A stretch of 15,836 nt of DNA from RUG12395 sp045541735. GTDB taxonomy: Bacteria > Bacillota > Clostridia > Oscillospirales > CAG-272. The DNA lies in the NCBI GenBank assembly GCA_045541735.1, contig JAZQJQ010000098.1, positions 1 to 15,836 of the forward strand. The letters run 5' to 3'. Position numbers and translations under genes: made by a program. Shown one piece after another: positions 1-6,715 of this stretch. How positions within the stretch are numbered: the stretch's first letter is position 1; every line of letters begins with the position of its first letter. The notes beneath the pieces were generated by a model that saw only the letters and a list, made by a program, of their open reading frames with translations, was not told the DNA's origin and searched no databases.

Positions 1-147
1 AAAATCAAACGCATAATTAACCCTAAATATCCATACGAATATTTAAGAGACGATTTCAGCGCATCTGCTTTTGAGGAGAAGCTTTTTGCGGCAGAGGAGG
101 CATTCAGCCGTACAGACGCGGATGCCGACGGTGCCGATAACGAGTAA
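1..147 (+). CDS. C-terminal end of an unidentified protein (partial)
   Basis: An open frame enters the window in frame 1 and ends at TAA 145-147, giving 48 residues without the start. The visible tail has a basic beginning (KIKRIINPKYPYEYLRDDF) and an acidic, Ala/Asp-rich end (TDADADGADNE). It ends 12 nt before the next start, whose SD lies in that gap, so the two genes are probably co-transcribed. I do not recognise the family, because the conserved part lies outside the window. It could be the end of any cytoplasmic protein. Its reality is supported by the uninterrupted frame and tight spacing only. Confidence 0.55.
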   Translation, partial: KIKRIINPKYPYEYLRDDFSASAFEEKLFAAEEAFSRTDADADGADNE

Positions 148-159
148 ACGGAGGCTTTT

Positions 160-1068
160 ATGAAGCAAGGTATCGCAAAATTCAAATCGGAAATTGAAAA
201 AAAAGAATTTGTAAAAAATGAGGATGCCGCGTTCGAAAAAAGACTGAACGGTGCGATAGAGCGCATTGTCCACAACGGCAAATTGCGTGTCATTCTGCTC
301 TCGGGCCCTTCGGGAAGCGGAAAGACTACGGCATCCGAGAAGATATCAAAAAAGTTTGCCGAGTTCGGCAAAAGACTTGTTTTCGTTGCTATAGACGATT
401 TTTACCTCGATAAAGAGGAAAACGCCCGCCGCGCGGCGGCAGAGGGCAGAGAAGCGGAGCACGAAAGCGTTAAGTCCATCGACCTTGATGCTCTCGCAGA
501 ATTTGCACGGGAGATCGAACTGGGCGAAAAAGGCTACGTGCCGCGTTTCAGCTTTGCAGAGGGCAGGCGCATCGGTAAGCGCGAAGTGGATCTTTCCGGC
601 GAACCCGTTGTCCTTCTTGAGGGTATACAAGCGGTATATCCCGAGGTCGAGGCTCTTTTTATGCATCTTGAATGCGCGGAGCTGTTTATACGTCCTATGG
701 GGCAGCTTCAGTGCGGCGGCCGTATCTTTGACTGCGACGAGTTGAGAATGTTCCGCCGTATAGTCCGCAACTGCTTACAGCGCGGCTCCACAGCGGAAAA
801 AGAGCTTGAGATGTGGAAGACCGTGCGCGATAATGAGGAAAAGAACATCTTTACTCAGATCCACGAGCGTGTTATTTGCGTTGATTCCATGCACGCTTAC
901 GGTGTTAATATGCTAAAACCCATGCTTGCCCGGTATCTTGCGGACGTTTCTGCAAGCAGTCCTTACAAGGCGTATGCAAACGATATAATCGGTCGCCTTG
1001 AGGATATAGAGCCTATTGACCGAGGATATCTCGCTATCGGCTCTCTGTTTTGTGAATTTGTTTATTAA
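160..1068 (+). CDS. uridine kinase / phosphoribulokinase-family nucleoside kinase-like protein
   Basis: A 302-residue cytoplasmic P-loop kinase. The Walker A motif GPSGSGKTT is at residues 49-57. AIDDFYLD (77-84) resembles the acceptor-binding aspartates of uridine kinases. RRIVRNCLQRGSTAEKELEMW followed by NEEKNIF (about 199-231) is close to the RRIVRD...RG...EEKNIF block of clostridial nucleoside kinases. Those homologues often carry an N-terminal TGS-like domain; here only about 40 charged residues precede the kinase fold, so this is a short form. Family knowledge suggests NTP-dependent phosphorylation of uridine or cytidine, but the substrate cannot be read from the sequence. The start is fixed by GGAGG at 150-154, 5 nt upstream. 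The stop overlaps the SD of the flippase gene, which suggests one operon. Confidence 0.82.
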   Translation: MKQGIAKFKSEIEKKEFVKNEDAAFEKRLNGAIERIVHNGKLRVILLSGPSGSGKTTASEKISKKFAEFGKRLVFVAIDDFYLDKEENARRAAAEGREAEHESVKSIDLDALAEFAREIELGEKGYVPRFSFAEGRRIGKREVDLSGEPVVLLEGIQAVYPEVEALFMHLECAELFIRPMGQLQCGGRIFDCDELRMFRRIVRNCLQRGSTAEKELEMWKTVRDNEEKNIFTQIHERVICVDSMHAYGVNMLKPMLARYLADVSASSPYKAYANDIIGRLEDIEPIDRGYLAIGSLFCEFVY

Positions 1069-1080
1069 GGAAGCTTTGTT

Positions 1081-2772
1081 ATGTCGGAAAACGGAATAAG
1101 CAGTAATGAGGCGAAGGCAAGGGGCAGGGGACTTGTTGTCTCGGGTGTTCTTGTCTACGGTCTTTCCAATATAATAACTAAGGTGATCGGTCTCTTCTAC
1201 AAGATACCGATGAACGATCTTCTGGGCGACACTGGTATGGCGTATTTTAACGCCGCGTATACCGTTTACGTTCTGTTCTATATGATATCAACAGCCGGTC
1301 TGCCCGTTGCGGTCTCCCGCCTTGTGGCGGAGAGCAGAGCAAAGGGACGCTTTAAGCAGGTAAAAAAGATATATAAGCTTACCTTGCTTCTGTTTTTTAT
1401 CATAGGTGCCGTGGGTACGCTGGTAATGACCGCGTTTTCCCGTCAGTTTGCCGGCGCTGTGGACGAGAAGGCACAGACCTGCGTTATAGCGCTTGCGCCT
1501 ACGTTGTTTCTTGTATGTCTTTCAAGTGCGTTCCGCGGTTATTTCCAAGGCTTCCGTATGCTCATCCCCACGGGAATATCACAGGTACTTGAATCCCTCG
1601 GCAAGCTCGTTATCGGCATGCTGCTTGCAAATTACGCTATCTCTCAGGGCAAGCCCATTGAGGTAGTTGCGGCGTACGGAATATTCGGTATCACCGTCGG
1701 TGTGCTTGCTGGCCTCGGCTATCTGTGGATAACAAAGCTGTTTTTTAAACCCGCCGTTTATGATGCGGAATATTACGAGGAGTACGGAGAATCGGGTGTT
1801 GATGATTGCGACAGCGGAAAGACCATCGTGCGCAAGCTCGCGGCGGTCGCCGTGCCTATAACCATCAGCTCCTCCGTAATGAGCCTTGCATCCCTTATAG
1901 ATACTCTTGTAATGCGTTCGCGCCTTGAGGTATCGGGCATACTCCCCGAAAGAGCCGTCGAACTTTACGGAGCTTATACAACTCAGTGTGTATCTCTTTT
2001 CAATCTTCCTCCGGTGCTTATATACCCCGTTGCATACGTTATAGTGCCTCTTGTTGCGGAATGTATAGCGCGCAGGGAAAAGAAACGTATGGAAACGGTC
2101 CTCGATTCCTCATTCCGCCTTACGGCAATGATAGCGCTTCCGTGCGCATTCGGTATGTCTGCGATCGCAAGCTATATCCTGCCTGCGCTTTTTAACAGCG
2201 AAAGCAGTCTCACTATGGCACCTCTGCTTTCCGTGCTTGCTTTTGCAGTGTTCTTTATGGGTGTGCTTGCAACCTCCAACTGTGCGCTTCAGGCGGCAGG
2301 CAAGGAATCGCTTCCCATTGTTTCCATGCTTGCGGGCGCGGCAACTAAGCTTGTAGCAAGCTTTGTGCTTTGCGGTATCCCCGCTGTCGGCATATACGGA
2401 ACTCCGATAAGCACAGTGCTTTGCTATGCCGTTGCAATGAGCCTTAATCTGTACTTTGTTTACAAGCACGTAGGTTTCATTCCTTCGGTAAGAACGTCCT
2501 TCCTGCGTCCCCTGCTTTCCGCCGCCGCTTGCGGTGCTGTTGCATTCGGCGCATCGCGGATAAGCGAGAGCCTTATGTTCGGCGGGGCGGTATCGGGAAG
2601 AATGGAAAACGCCATCGTTACGGCGGTTTCTGTGGTTGCCGCAGTGCTCGTTTACGCTGTACTTATATTCCGTCTGCGCGCCGTTTCTCCATCCGATATC
2701 GAGATGCTTCCTAAGGGAAAAAGACTTCTTTCTGTTTGCCGCAAGCTCCATCTGTTCCCTAAAGAGTCTTAA
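1081..2772 (+). CDS. SpoVB/YabM-type polysaccharide or lipid II flippase (MOP superfamily)
   Basis: A 563-residue, very hydrophobic protein with roughly 14 predicted membrane helices. It belongs to the polysaccharide biosynthesis/MATE-like flippase group that includes SpoVB, YabM and MurJ. Typical landmarks are the N-terminal GLFYKIPMNDLLGDTGMAYF region (residues about 37-56), STAGLPVAVSRLVAESRAKG after the second helix, and FRGYFQGFRMLIPTGISQV near residue 150. A hydrophilic acidic loop (about 222-250, AEYYEEYGESGVDDCDSGK) divides the two halves. Such proteins move undecaprenyl-linked sugars or lipid II across the membrane for wall or spore cortex synthesis. Its place just before hup-rqcP-yabP-yabQ-divIC matches yabM of Bacillus; the mazG-like yabN is absent here. 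SD AAGGAAG at 1067-1073. Confidence 0.85.
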   Translation: MSENGISSNEAKARGRGLVVSGVLVYGLSNIITKVIGLFYKIPMNDLLGDTGMAYFNAAYTVYVLFYMISTAGLPVAVSRLVAESRAKGRFKQVKKIYKLTLLLFFIIGAVGTLVMTAFSRQFAGAVDEKAQTCVIALAPTLFLVCLSSAFRGYFQGFRMLIPTGISQVLESLGKLVIGMLLANYAISQGKPIEVVAAYGIFGITVGVLAGLGYLWITKLFFKPAVYDAEYYEEYGESGVDDCDSGKTIVRKLAAVAVPITISSSVMSLASLIDTLVMRSRLEVSGILPERAVELYGAYTTQCVSLFNLPPVLIYPVAYVIVPLVAECIARREKKRMETVLDSSFRLTAMIALPCAFGMSAIASYILPALFNSESSLTMAPLLSVLAFAVFFMGVLATSNCALQAAGKESLPIVSMLAGAATKLVASFVLCGIPAVGIYGTPISTVLCYAVAMSLNLYFVYKHVGFIPSVRTSFLRPLLSAAACGAVAFGASRISESLMFGGAVSGRMENAIVTAVSVVAAVLVYAVLIFRLRAVSPSDIEMLPKGKRLLSVCRKLHLFPKES

Positions 2773-2840
2773 TAAACGATTTTTTGGCAAAAAATGTGCA
2801 AAAAACGCCATGGTTACGGGAAAAAATATTGAAAATGCTC

Positions 2841-2869
2841 TTGATAAATGAATCGACGGATGATATAAT
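2841..2869 (+). promoter_or_regulatory. sigma-A promoter of hup
   Basis: The -35 box TTGATA (2841-2846) and -10 box TATAAT (2864-2869) are separated by exactly 17 bp. Transcription would start near 2876, giving a leader of about 43 nt before the hup start. The strength of this promoter fits the high expression expected of an HU protein. Confidence 0.85.
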
Positions 2870-2918
2870 CGTAATGTTAATATTAAAGTCGTAAAGACGA
2901 AATGAAAGGAAAGAAAAA

Positions 2919-3191
2919 ATGAATAAGACCGAACTTATCGATGCCGTAGCAAAAAAGGGCGAACTCACCAAGAAGGATGCAGAGAAGGCTGTTAACGCTG
3001 TTCTCGATGCAGTAACCGATGCTCTCGCAGCAGGCGAGAAGATCCAGATAGTTAACTTTGGTACTTTTGAGGTTAAGACCCGTGCCGCAAGAACCGGCAG
3101 AAACCCCAAGACCGGAGAGGCTATGGAGATCGCTGCTTCCAAGACTCCCGCGTTTACCGCAGGTAAGGGCCTCAAGGACGCTGTTAAGTAA
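2919..3191 (+). CDS. hup: HU family histone-like DNA-binding protein
   Basis: A 90-residue protein of normal HU length. It opens with MNKTELIDAVAKKGELTKKD (helix 1-turn-helix 2), continues with the dimerisation core and FGTFEVKTRAARTGRNPKTG (about 47-66, the DNA-gripping beta arm with the usual RxGRNPxTG), and ends in TPAFTAGKGLKDAVK. HU dimers bend and compact DNA non-specifically. It has its own consensus-like promoter and SD AAAGGA (2905-2910), and is followed by an intrinsic terminator, so it can be expressed alone as well as with its neighbours. The codons are highly regular, as expected for an abundant protein. The hup-rqcP order is common in clostridia. Confidence 0.97.
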   Translation: MNKTELIDAVAKKGELTKKDAEKAVNAVLDAVTDALAAGEKIQIVNFGTFEVKTRAARTGRNPKTGEAMEIAASKTPAFTAGKGLKDAVK

Positions 3192-3208
3192 TAAGAATAT
3201 AGGCAAAA

Positions 3209-3250
3209 GGGGCTGTGGCAACATAATATTGCTTCAGCCCCAAATTTTTT
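3209..3250 (+). terminator. intrinsic terminator after hup, ending just before rqcP
   Basis: GGGGCTG (3209-3215) pairs with CAGCCCC (3235-3241). An inner GCAA/TTGC helix and a CATAATA loop complete the hairpin, which is followed by AAATTTTTT to 3250. The T-run ends only 3 nt before the ATG of rqcP. The terminator would therefore make expression of the downstream sporulation/division genes depend on readthrough. Confidence 0.85.
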
Positions 3251-3253
3251 GAG

Positions 3254-3499
3254 ATGAGAATAGACAAGTTTTTAAAGGTGGCGCGCCTTATAAAGCGCAG
3301 AACAGTTGCAAACGATGCCTGTGGCGCGGAGCACGTTTCCGTAAACGGCAGGGTTGTAAAGCCTTCGTATGATGTAAAAACCGGAGATATTATCGAGATC
3401 GCTTTTGGAGGCAGAACGCTCAGGGTTCGTGTTACCGAAATCAAGGATAGCACCAAAAAGGCAGATGCCGGTACTATGTACGAGGTAATAGATCAGTAA
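3254..3499 (+). CDS. rqcP: S4-domain ribosome quality-control protein RqcP (YabO)
   Basis: An 81-residue protein that is almost entirely an S4 RNA-binding domain: MRIDKFLKVARLIKRRTVAN at the start, then VSVNGRVVKPSYDVKTGDIIEI and a short acidic tail. This matches YabO/RqcP, which binds obstructed 50S subunits with peptidyl-tRNA and assists RqcH in adding alanine tails to stalled chains. The start is set by the conserved MRIDKFLKVARLIKRR beginning. There is no SD at a usable distance; the hup terminator occupies the upstream bases. It is the first gene of the rqcP-yabP-yabQ-divIC set and is shared with Bacillus in the same order. Confidence 0.9.
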   Translation: MRIDKFLKVARLIKRRTVANDACGAEHVSVNGRVVKPSYDVKTGDIIEIAFGGRTLRVRVTEIKDSTKKADAGTMYEVIDQ

Positions 3500-3525
3500 T
3501 TTTTTTACGCGCTTCGGCATAAGAT
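3496..3525 (+). promoter_or_regulatory. possible sigma-E-like promoter before yabP
   Basis: GTAATTTT (3496-3503), 14 bp, then CATAAGAT (3518-3525) partly matches the mother-cell sigma-E pattern (roughly -35 GTCATATT and -10 CATACAAT with a 14-15 bp gap). It lies in the 54-nt gap before yabP. In Bacillus, yabP and yabQ belong to the sigma-E regulon. The match is imperfect and chance similarity is possible. Confidence 0.3.
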
Positions 3526-3553
3526 TTACAAAAATGTCTGAAGGCGGAAGAAT

Positions 3554-3859
3554 ATGAATGCAAATCACGCTTCTATACAAAAAGAAGAGCCAAAGAAAAC
3601 CGAGCACAGCGTATTTCTTGAAAACAGAGAAAGTCTCGTTATAAGCGGAGTGACGGACGTCACTGCTTTTGACGAAAGCTGTGTATGCCTCGATACGGTC
3701 TGCGGACTGCTTGATGTCGAGGGAAGCTCGCTTGCCGTAAAGGATCTTTCCCTTGCCGAGGGAAAGGTAAGTGTTACGGGAAAAATAGGCGGCTTGTGGT
3801 ACTCGGATAAAAAGCAAAAGTCCGAAAAACGCGGACTTTTTGCCATCGGAAAGCGCTGA
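3554..3859 (+). CDS. yabP: sporulation protein YabP
   Basis: A 101-residue protein of the YabP/YqfC family. The recognisable core is SVFLENRESLVISGVTDVTA followed by a short beta-rich stretch (TVCGLLDVEGSSLAVKDLSLAEGKVSVTGKI, about residues 52-82), with a basic C-terminus. YabP is a mother-cell sporulation protein whose family is linked to spore coat and cortex; its biochemistry is not known. The N-terminal 18 residues are polar and poorly conserved. The SD is weak (AAGGCGGAAG at 3541-3550). The stop TGA overlaps the ATG of yabQ by one base, so translation is coupled. Family membership is clear from the ISGV...F core and the gene order. Confidence 0.88.
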   Translation: MNANHASIQKEEPKKTEHSVFLENRESLVISGVTDVTAFDESCVCLDTVCGLLDVEGSSLAVKDLSLAEGKVSVTGKIGGLWYSDKKQKSEKRGLFAIGKR

Positions 3860-4458
3860 TGCACGTAAAAATAAGCGAACAGCTGTTGCTGTTTGCCGCC
3901 TCATTCGTGTGCGGATGCGTGCTTTCCGTGTTCTATGATATAATAAGGATGAGCCGTATGTCGGCGGGAATATCGTACAGCGGACTTAAACTGCCGGAAA
4001 GGGAGAGACTGTGCCTTCCTCTGCTTGGCGTAAAAAAGAAGAAAACGCGTTCCTGTCTCAAGGCACGTACGCTTGATGTGCTGGTTTTTTTGGGTGACGT
4101 ACTGTTTTTTACGGTTGCCGCGTTTTGCCTTTTGTGCGTGTTTTTTAATTACGGCGGCAAGGTGAGAGGTTCGGCGGCGGCAGTGGCCGCTATCGGGTTT
4201 TTGTGCTGTCACTTTACAGTAGGTGCGGCTGTCATCCGAATATTCGGCATTTTGAAGCTTGCTTTGGGAATACTTTTTGAGTATCTGCTGTATTTTGTAA
4301 TGCTCCCGGTAAGAAAGATTATGCTCCCCGCGTGGAGGTGTGTGTCGAAATACGTTATGAACGCTATCAGGCTCGCATATCTGCGCATATATACAAAAAG
4401 AACGGAAAAACGGTTACTTAGCGGTCTTTGCGGTCTCAGGCAAGGACACGGGAGGTAA
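3859..4458 (+). CDS. yabQ: spore cortex biosynthesis protein YabQ
   Basis: A 199-residue membrane protein. Hydrophobic segments lie at about residues 5-28 (LLLFAASFVCGCVLSVFYDI), 74-98, 110-135 and 137-155. The motif of a first helix running into FYDIIRMSR is typical of YabQ. In Bacillus, YabQ sits in the outer forespore membranes and is needed for cortex formation. The middle loop is basic and variable. It starts inside the yabP stop (TGATG) and ends just before divIC, whose SD overlaps the yabQ stop. Several T-rich hydrophobic codons are present, but no frame damage is visible. The call rests on topology, size and its place between yabP and divIC. Confidence 0.85.
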   Translation: MHVKISEQLLLFAASFVCGCVLSVFYDIIRMSRMSAGISYSGLKLPERERLCLPLLGVKKKKTRSCLKARTLDVLVFLGDVLFFTVAAFCLLCVFFNYGGKVRGSAAAVAAIGFLCCHFTVGAAVIRIFGILKLALGILFEYLLYFVMLPVRKIMLPAWRCVSKYVMNAIRLAYLRIYTKRTEKRLLSGLCGLRQGHGR

Positions 4459-4459
4459 A

Positions 4460-4747
4460 ATGAAAAACAAACAGAACGGAACGGCGCTCATAATAAAGGT
4501 GCTTGCAGTATTTTTTGCAGTTGTGGGCATATTTACCGTTATGCGCCTTCAGCTGAAAAGAAACGAGCTGTTGGATGAGATAGAAAAGCTTCAGGAGAGC
4601 TATGACGGCAATATGGCTGTTATAGAGGAGCTGAAGGAGGATATGGACGCGCCTGTTGACATTGCGTACATAATCCGCGTTGCGCGCGAAAAGCTTGGAC
4701 TTTGTATGCCGCACGAGATAGTATTTTATAACGACTTGGCAGATTGA
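4460..4747 (+). CDS. divIC: septum formation initiator DivIC/FtsB family protein
   Basis: A 95-residue bitopic protein: a short cytoplasmic start, one membrane helix (about residues 9-27), then a coiled-coil stretch (about 30-64, LKRNELLDEIEKLQESYDG) and the family's C-terminal signature YIIRVAREKLGLCMPHEIVFY (70-90). DivIC/FtsB proteins pair with FtsL and DivIB/FtsQ at the division site and help activate septal peptidoglycan synthesis. SD GGGAGG (4450-4455) lies in the end of yabQ, so the genes are coupled. The order rqcP-yabP-yabQ-divIC equals that of Bacillus. The next gene starts 5 nt after the stop. Length and domain order are normal. Confidence 0.92.
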   Translation: MKNKQNGTALIIKVLAVFFAVVGIFTVMRLQLKRNELLDEIEKLQESYDGNMAVIEELKEDMDAPVDIAYIIRVAREKLGLCMPHEIVFYNDLAD

Positions 4748-4752
4748 CGTAT

Positions 4753-5598
4753 ATGAGGATAATAAATGCAGAGCTTGTGACCGAAACGGTTGCGGAGCTG
4801 TTTAAAAAAGCGAATTATTACCCTGAACCCGAGCTGAAGGAGGCGCTTCTCTGTGCCGCCGCACGGGAAGGGCGAGAAAGATGCAAAGCGGCGCTGTGCC
4901 GCCTTGCGGAAAATATAGACCTTGCAGCAGATCTTGGTGTGCCCGTATGTCAGGATACGGGGATGGCGATAGTGTTTGCGGATGTGGGGTGCGACGTGTA
5001 TATCGACGGCGCAACGCTTGAGAATGCGGTAAACGCAGGTGTGCGCAAGGGATACACCGAGGGTTATATGCGGCTCTCGGTCGTTGACGATCCGCTCTAC
5101 GGCCGCAAAAATACAAACGATAATACCCCTGCTATACTGCACATCCGCAGCGTGCCCGGAGATAAGCTGACCTTGACTTGCGCACCCAAGGGATTCGGAA
5201 GCGAGAATATGAGCGCGGTAAAGATGCTCAATCCCTCCGCCGGCGAGGATGAAGTTATAGCTTTTGTTACGGAAACTGTAAAAAAAGCAGGCTCTAACCC
5301 GTGTCCGCCCATATTTGTGGGCGTAGGAATAGGAGGAGATTTTGAGTATTCTGCTATCCTTGCAAAGCGTGCGCTTACGCGTCCCATCGGCGACAGCCAT
5401 CCCGATAAGCGCTACGCGGCGCTTGAAAAGAAGCTGCTCGATGCAGTAAATGCGATAGGTATAGGAGCAGCAGGCTTTGGCGGAGACATCACTGCCCTTG
5501 CGGTAAAATGCGAGTATTATCCCACCCATATAGCAGGCTTGCCGCTTGCGGTCAATATAAATTGCCACGCAGTAAGGCACGCGTCTGCCGTTATTTAG
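4753..5598 (+). CDS. class I (Fe-S) fumarate hydratase alpha subunit / TtdA-like
   Basis: A 281-residue protein corresponding to the N-terminal half of iron-sulfur class I fumarases (FumA/TtdA alpha). Conserved points are PVCQDTGMA (Cys66), APKGFGSENMSAVKML (144-159), PCPPIFVGVGIGG (Cys184) and NINCHAVRHASAV (Cys271); these cysteines are candidates for [4Fe-4S] cluster binding. The reaction would be reversible hydration of fumarate to malate, or dehydration of a related hydroxy-dicarboxylate such as tartrate. The beta subunit that completes the active site usually follows directly, but here a lipoprotein gene does. I prefer ATG 4753, which gives the usual MRxIN start. A TTG at 4744 in frame would overlap divIC. 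Neither has a clear SD, so translation is probably coupled to divIC. Confidence 0.87.
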   Translation: MRIINAELVTETVAELFKKANYYPEPELKEALLCAAAREGRERCKAALCRLAENIDLAADLGVPVCQDTGMAIVFADVGCDVYIDGATLENAVNAGVRKGYTEGYMRLSVVDDPLYGRKNTNDNTPAILHIRSVPGDKLTLTCAPKGFGSENMSAVKMLNPSAGEDEVIAFVTETVKKAGSNPCPPIFVGVGIGGDFEYSAILAKRALTRPIGDSHPDKRYAALEKKLLDAVNAIGIGAAGFGGDITALAVKCEYYPTHIAGLPLAVNINCHAVRHASAVI

Positions 5599-5608
5599 GA
5601 GGAAGTTT

Positions 5609-5830
5609 ATGAAGAAGTTTCTTATTGTGACTGCCTTGTTTTCTGTTATGGCAGTGCTTAGCGCCTGCGGAGACGGCGGTGCCGTTACCGATTCACCCGC
5701 AACTGACGCGCCGGTCACTACGGAAGCGCCCATTACCACAGATGCTCCCGCATTTACGGACGAACCGGCAGAAGACACCGCAGAAACATCCGATGACACG
5801 GGATTCGATCTTCCGATGGTACCCGTATGA
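5609..5830 (+). CDS. small Thr/Asp/Pro-rich lipoprotein, function unknown
   Basis: A 73-residue protein with a lipoprotein signal peptide: MKK, a hydrophobic core, then the lipobox LSAC with Cys20 as the expected lipidated residue. The mature part is low complexity, with repeated units such as TDAPVTTEAPITTDAPAF, and ends in FDLPMVPV. It has no recognisable domain and would sit on the outer face of the membrane. SD AGGAGG (5597-5602) overlaps the fumarase stop, so it is in the same operon. It resembles in style, but not closely in sequence, the lipoprotein at 6253-6648. It could be a remnant signal-plus-linker of a larger secreted protein, but the frame is clean and has a strong SD. Confidence 0.75.
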   Translation: MKKFLIVTALFSVMAVLSACGDGGAVTDSPATDAPVTTEAPITTDAPAFTDEPAEDTAETSDDTGFDLPMVPV

Positions 5831-5861
5831 TAACAGATAATAATAAAAAGGAGAAAATAAA

Positions 5862-6149
5862 ATGGCAGGATTTGCAGATAAGCTCAAGAACGTGTTTTCA
5901 AAAAAGATAAACGGCGGAGAAACTTTTTCGCATGAGTACATACTTAACGTTGATGGTATGAAGTGCGAGCATTGCTCCGGCAGAATAGTTGCCGTGCTTA
6001 ACAAGCTTGAAGGCGTTGAGGCATCGGCGGACGTAGCGGCAAAAACAGTTACCTTGCGCACCAAAGTCGAGATAGATGCGGACTTTATCAAGGACACAGT
6101 TGCCAAGATCGGCGATTTTGTTGTGATTGCTGTAAATAAAATTAAATAA
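5862..6149 (+). CDS. heavy-metal-associated (HMA) domain protein, CopZ-like
   Basis: A 95-residue protein. Residues 1-25 form a basic, possibly amphipathic lead-in (FADKLKNVFSKK). Residues 26-93 are an HMA ferredoxin-like fold with the metal site GMKCEHC (Cys35 and Cys38) and the usual alternation of strands and helices (LNKLEGVEASADVAAKTVTL). HMA proteins carry Cu(I) or similar soft metals between two cysteines. No copper ATPase, CsoR or other metal gene is visible nearby, so the partner is unknown. SD AAAGGAG (5847-5853). It follows the lipoprotein gene by 31 nt and is probably the last gene before the terminator at 6188. A role outside copper handling is possible. Confidence 0.87.
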   Translation: MAGFADKLKNVFSKKINGGETFSHEYILNVDGMKCEHCSGRIVAVLNKLEGVEASADVAAKTVTLRTKVEIDADFIKDTVAKIGDFVVIAVNKIK

Positions 6150-6187
6150 AAAGTGTAAAAATTAAAAACACGGGCATAATAGAGTTG

Positions 6188-6228
6188 CGCCGTACCTTCG
6201 TTTACGGAGGTACGGCGACTTTGGTTTT
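6188..6228 (+). terminator. hairpin terminator after the HMA gene
   Basis: CGCCGTACCT (6188-6197) pairs perfectly with AGGTACGGCG (6208-6217). The helix extends inward by three more pairs to a TTTA loop, giving a 13-bp stem. The following ACTTTGGTTTT has only a short T-run, so the terminator may be leaky. It separates the divIC-fumarase-HMA unit from the lipoprotein gene at 6253. Confidence 0.75.
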
Positions 6229-6252
6229 CTATGTCTCAAAGGAGGCCGTAAA

Positions 6253-6648
6253 ATGAAATCCAAGTATCTGTTATCCCTTTTTGCGCTGTGCGCGGTGATG
6301 TTTACTCTCTATGCTTGCGGCGGCGGTCCTGCGGACGGTACTTCGGGCACCTCAGATATGGCGAATACTCCAACAAACGGCGTGTCTCAGTCCACCGATA
6401 AAGCGGATGACGTGATCGGCGGTACGGATGATTCCGTAATTCCCGGAGTTCCCGATCTTACCACAACTCCCGGCAACGTGAGCGATATGCCCGGCACCGA
6501 CGAGCTCGGCGGAAGCGACGGAATGCTCGGCGGCGGAACAACGGACAGCCGAGATGCTTCCGATACCACAACTGCCGTAACAACAGCGCCGTCAACTACC
6601 GCACCTTCCACCACCGTTCCTGCCGTACGTCCTCCCGAGGGCAAGTAA
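6253..6648 (+). CDS. low-complexity lipoprotein, function unknown
   Basis: A 131-residue protein with a clear lipoprotein signal: MKSKYLLSLFALCAVMFTLY then ACGGG, lipobox LYAC with Cys22. The rest is low complexity, rich in Gly, Asp, Thr and Pro. It contains a GGTDDSVIPGVPD/GGSDGMLGGG section and a C-terminal repeat tract (TTAPSTTAPSTTVPAV). No domain is recognisable; such tails behave as flexible surface linkers. SD AAAGGAGG at 6238-6245 is near-ideal and sets the start. It lies alone between two hairpin terminators, so it is probably transcribed by readthrough or from a weak promoter I cannot pin down. The convergent HprK-like gene ends 223 nt further on. Confidence 0.75.
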   Translation: MKSKYLLSLFALCAVMFTLYACGGGPADGTSGTSDMANTPTNGVSQSTDKADDVIGGTDDSVIPGVPDLTTTPGNVSDMPGTDELGGSDGMLGGGTTDSRDASDTTTAVTTAPSTTAPSTTVPAVRPPEGK

Positions 6649-6715
6649 AGTGAAATTCACATATTGTTTACAAAGCCGTCATTTTTTTGTAGCAATTGTG
6701 GATTATACTGATATC

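Noticed and set aside
2110..2811. A 233-codon minus-strand frame opposite the flippase gene
   Set aside because: It is rich in Arg, Lys, His and Cys, as expected of antisense to a membrane protein, and shows no motif. The plus-strand gene is secure.
4726..5799. A long minus-strand frame (357 codons) over the fumarase gene
   Set aside because: It lies antisense to a gene with clear fumarase motifs, has no SD and no recognisable domain. Codon patterns of the plus-strand gene explain the lack of stops.
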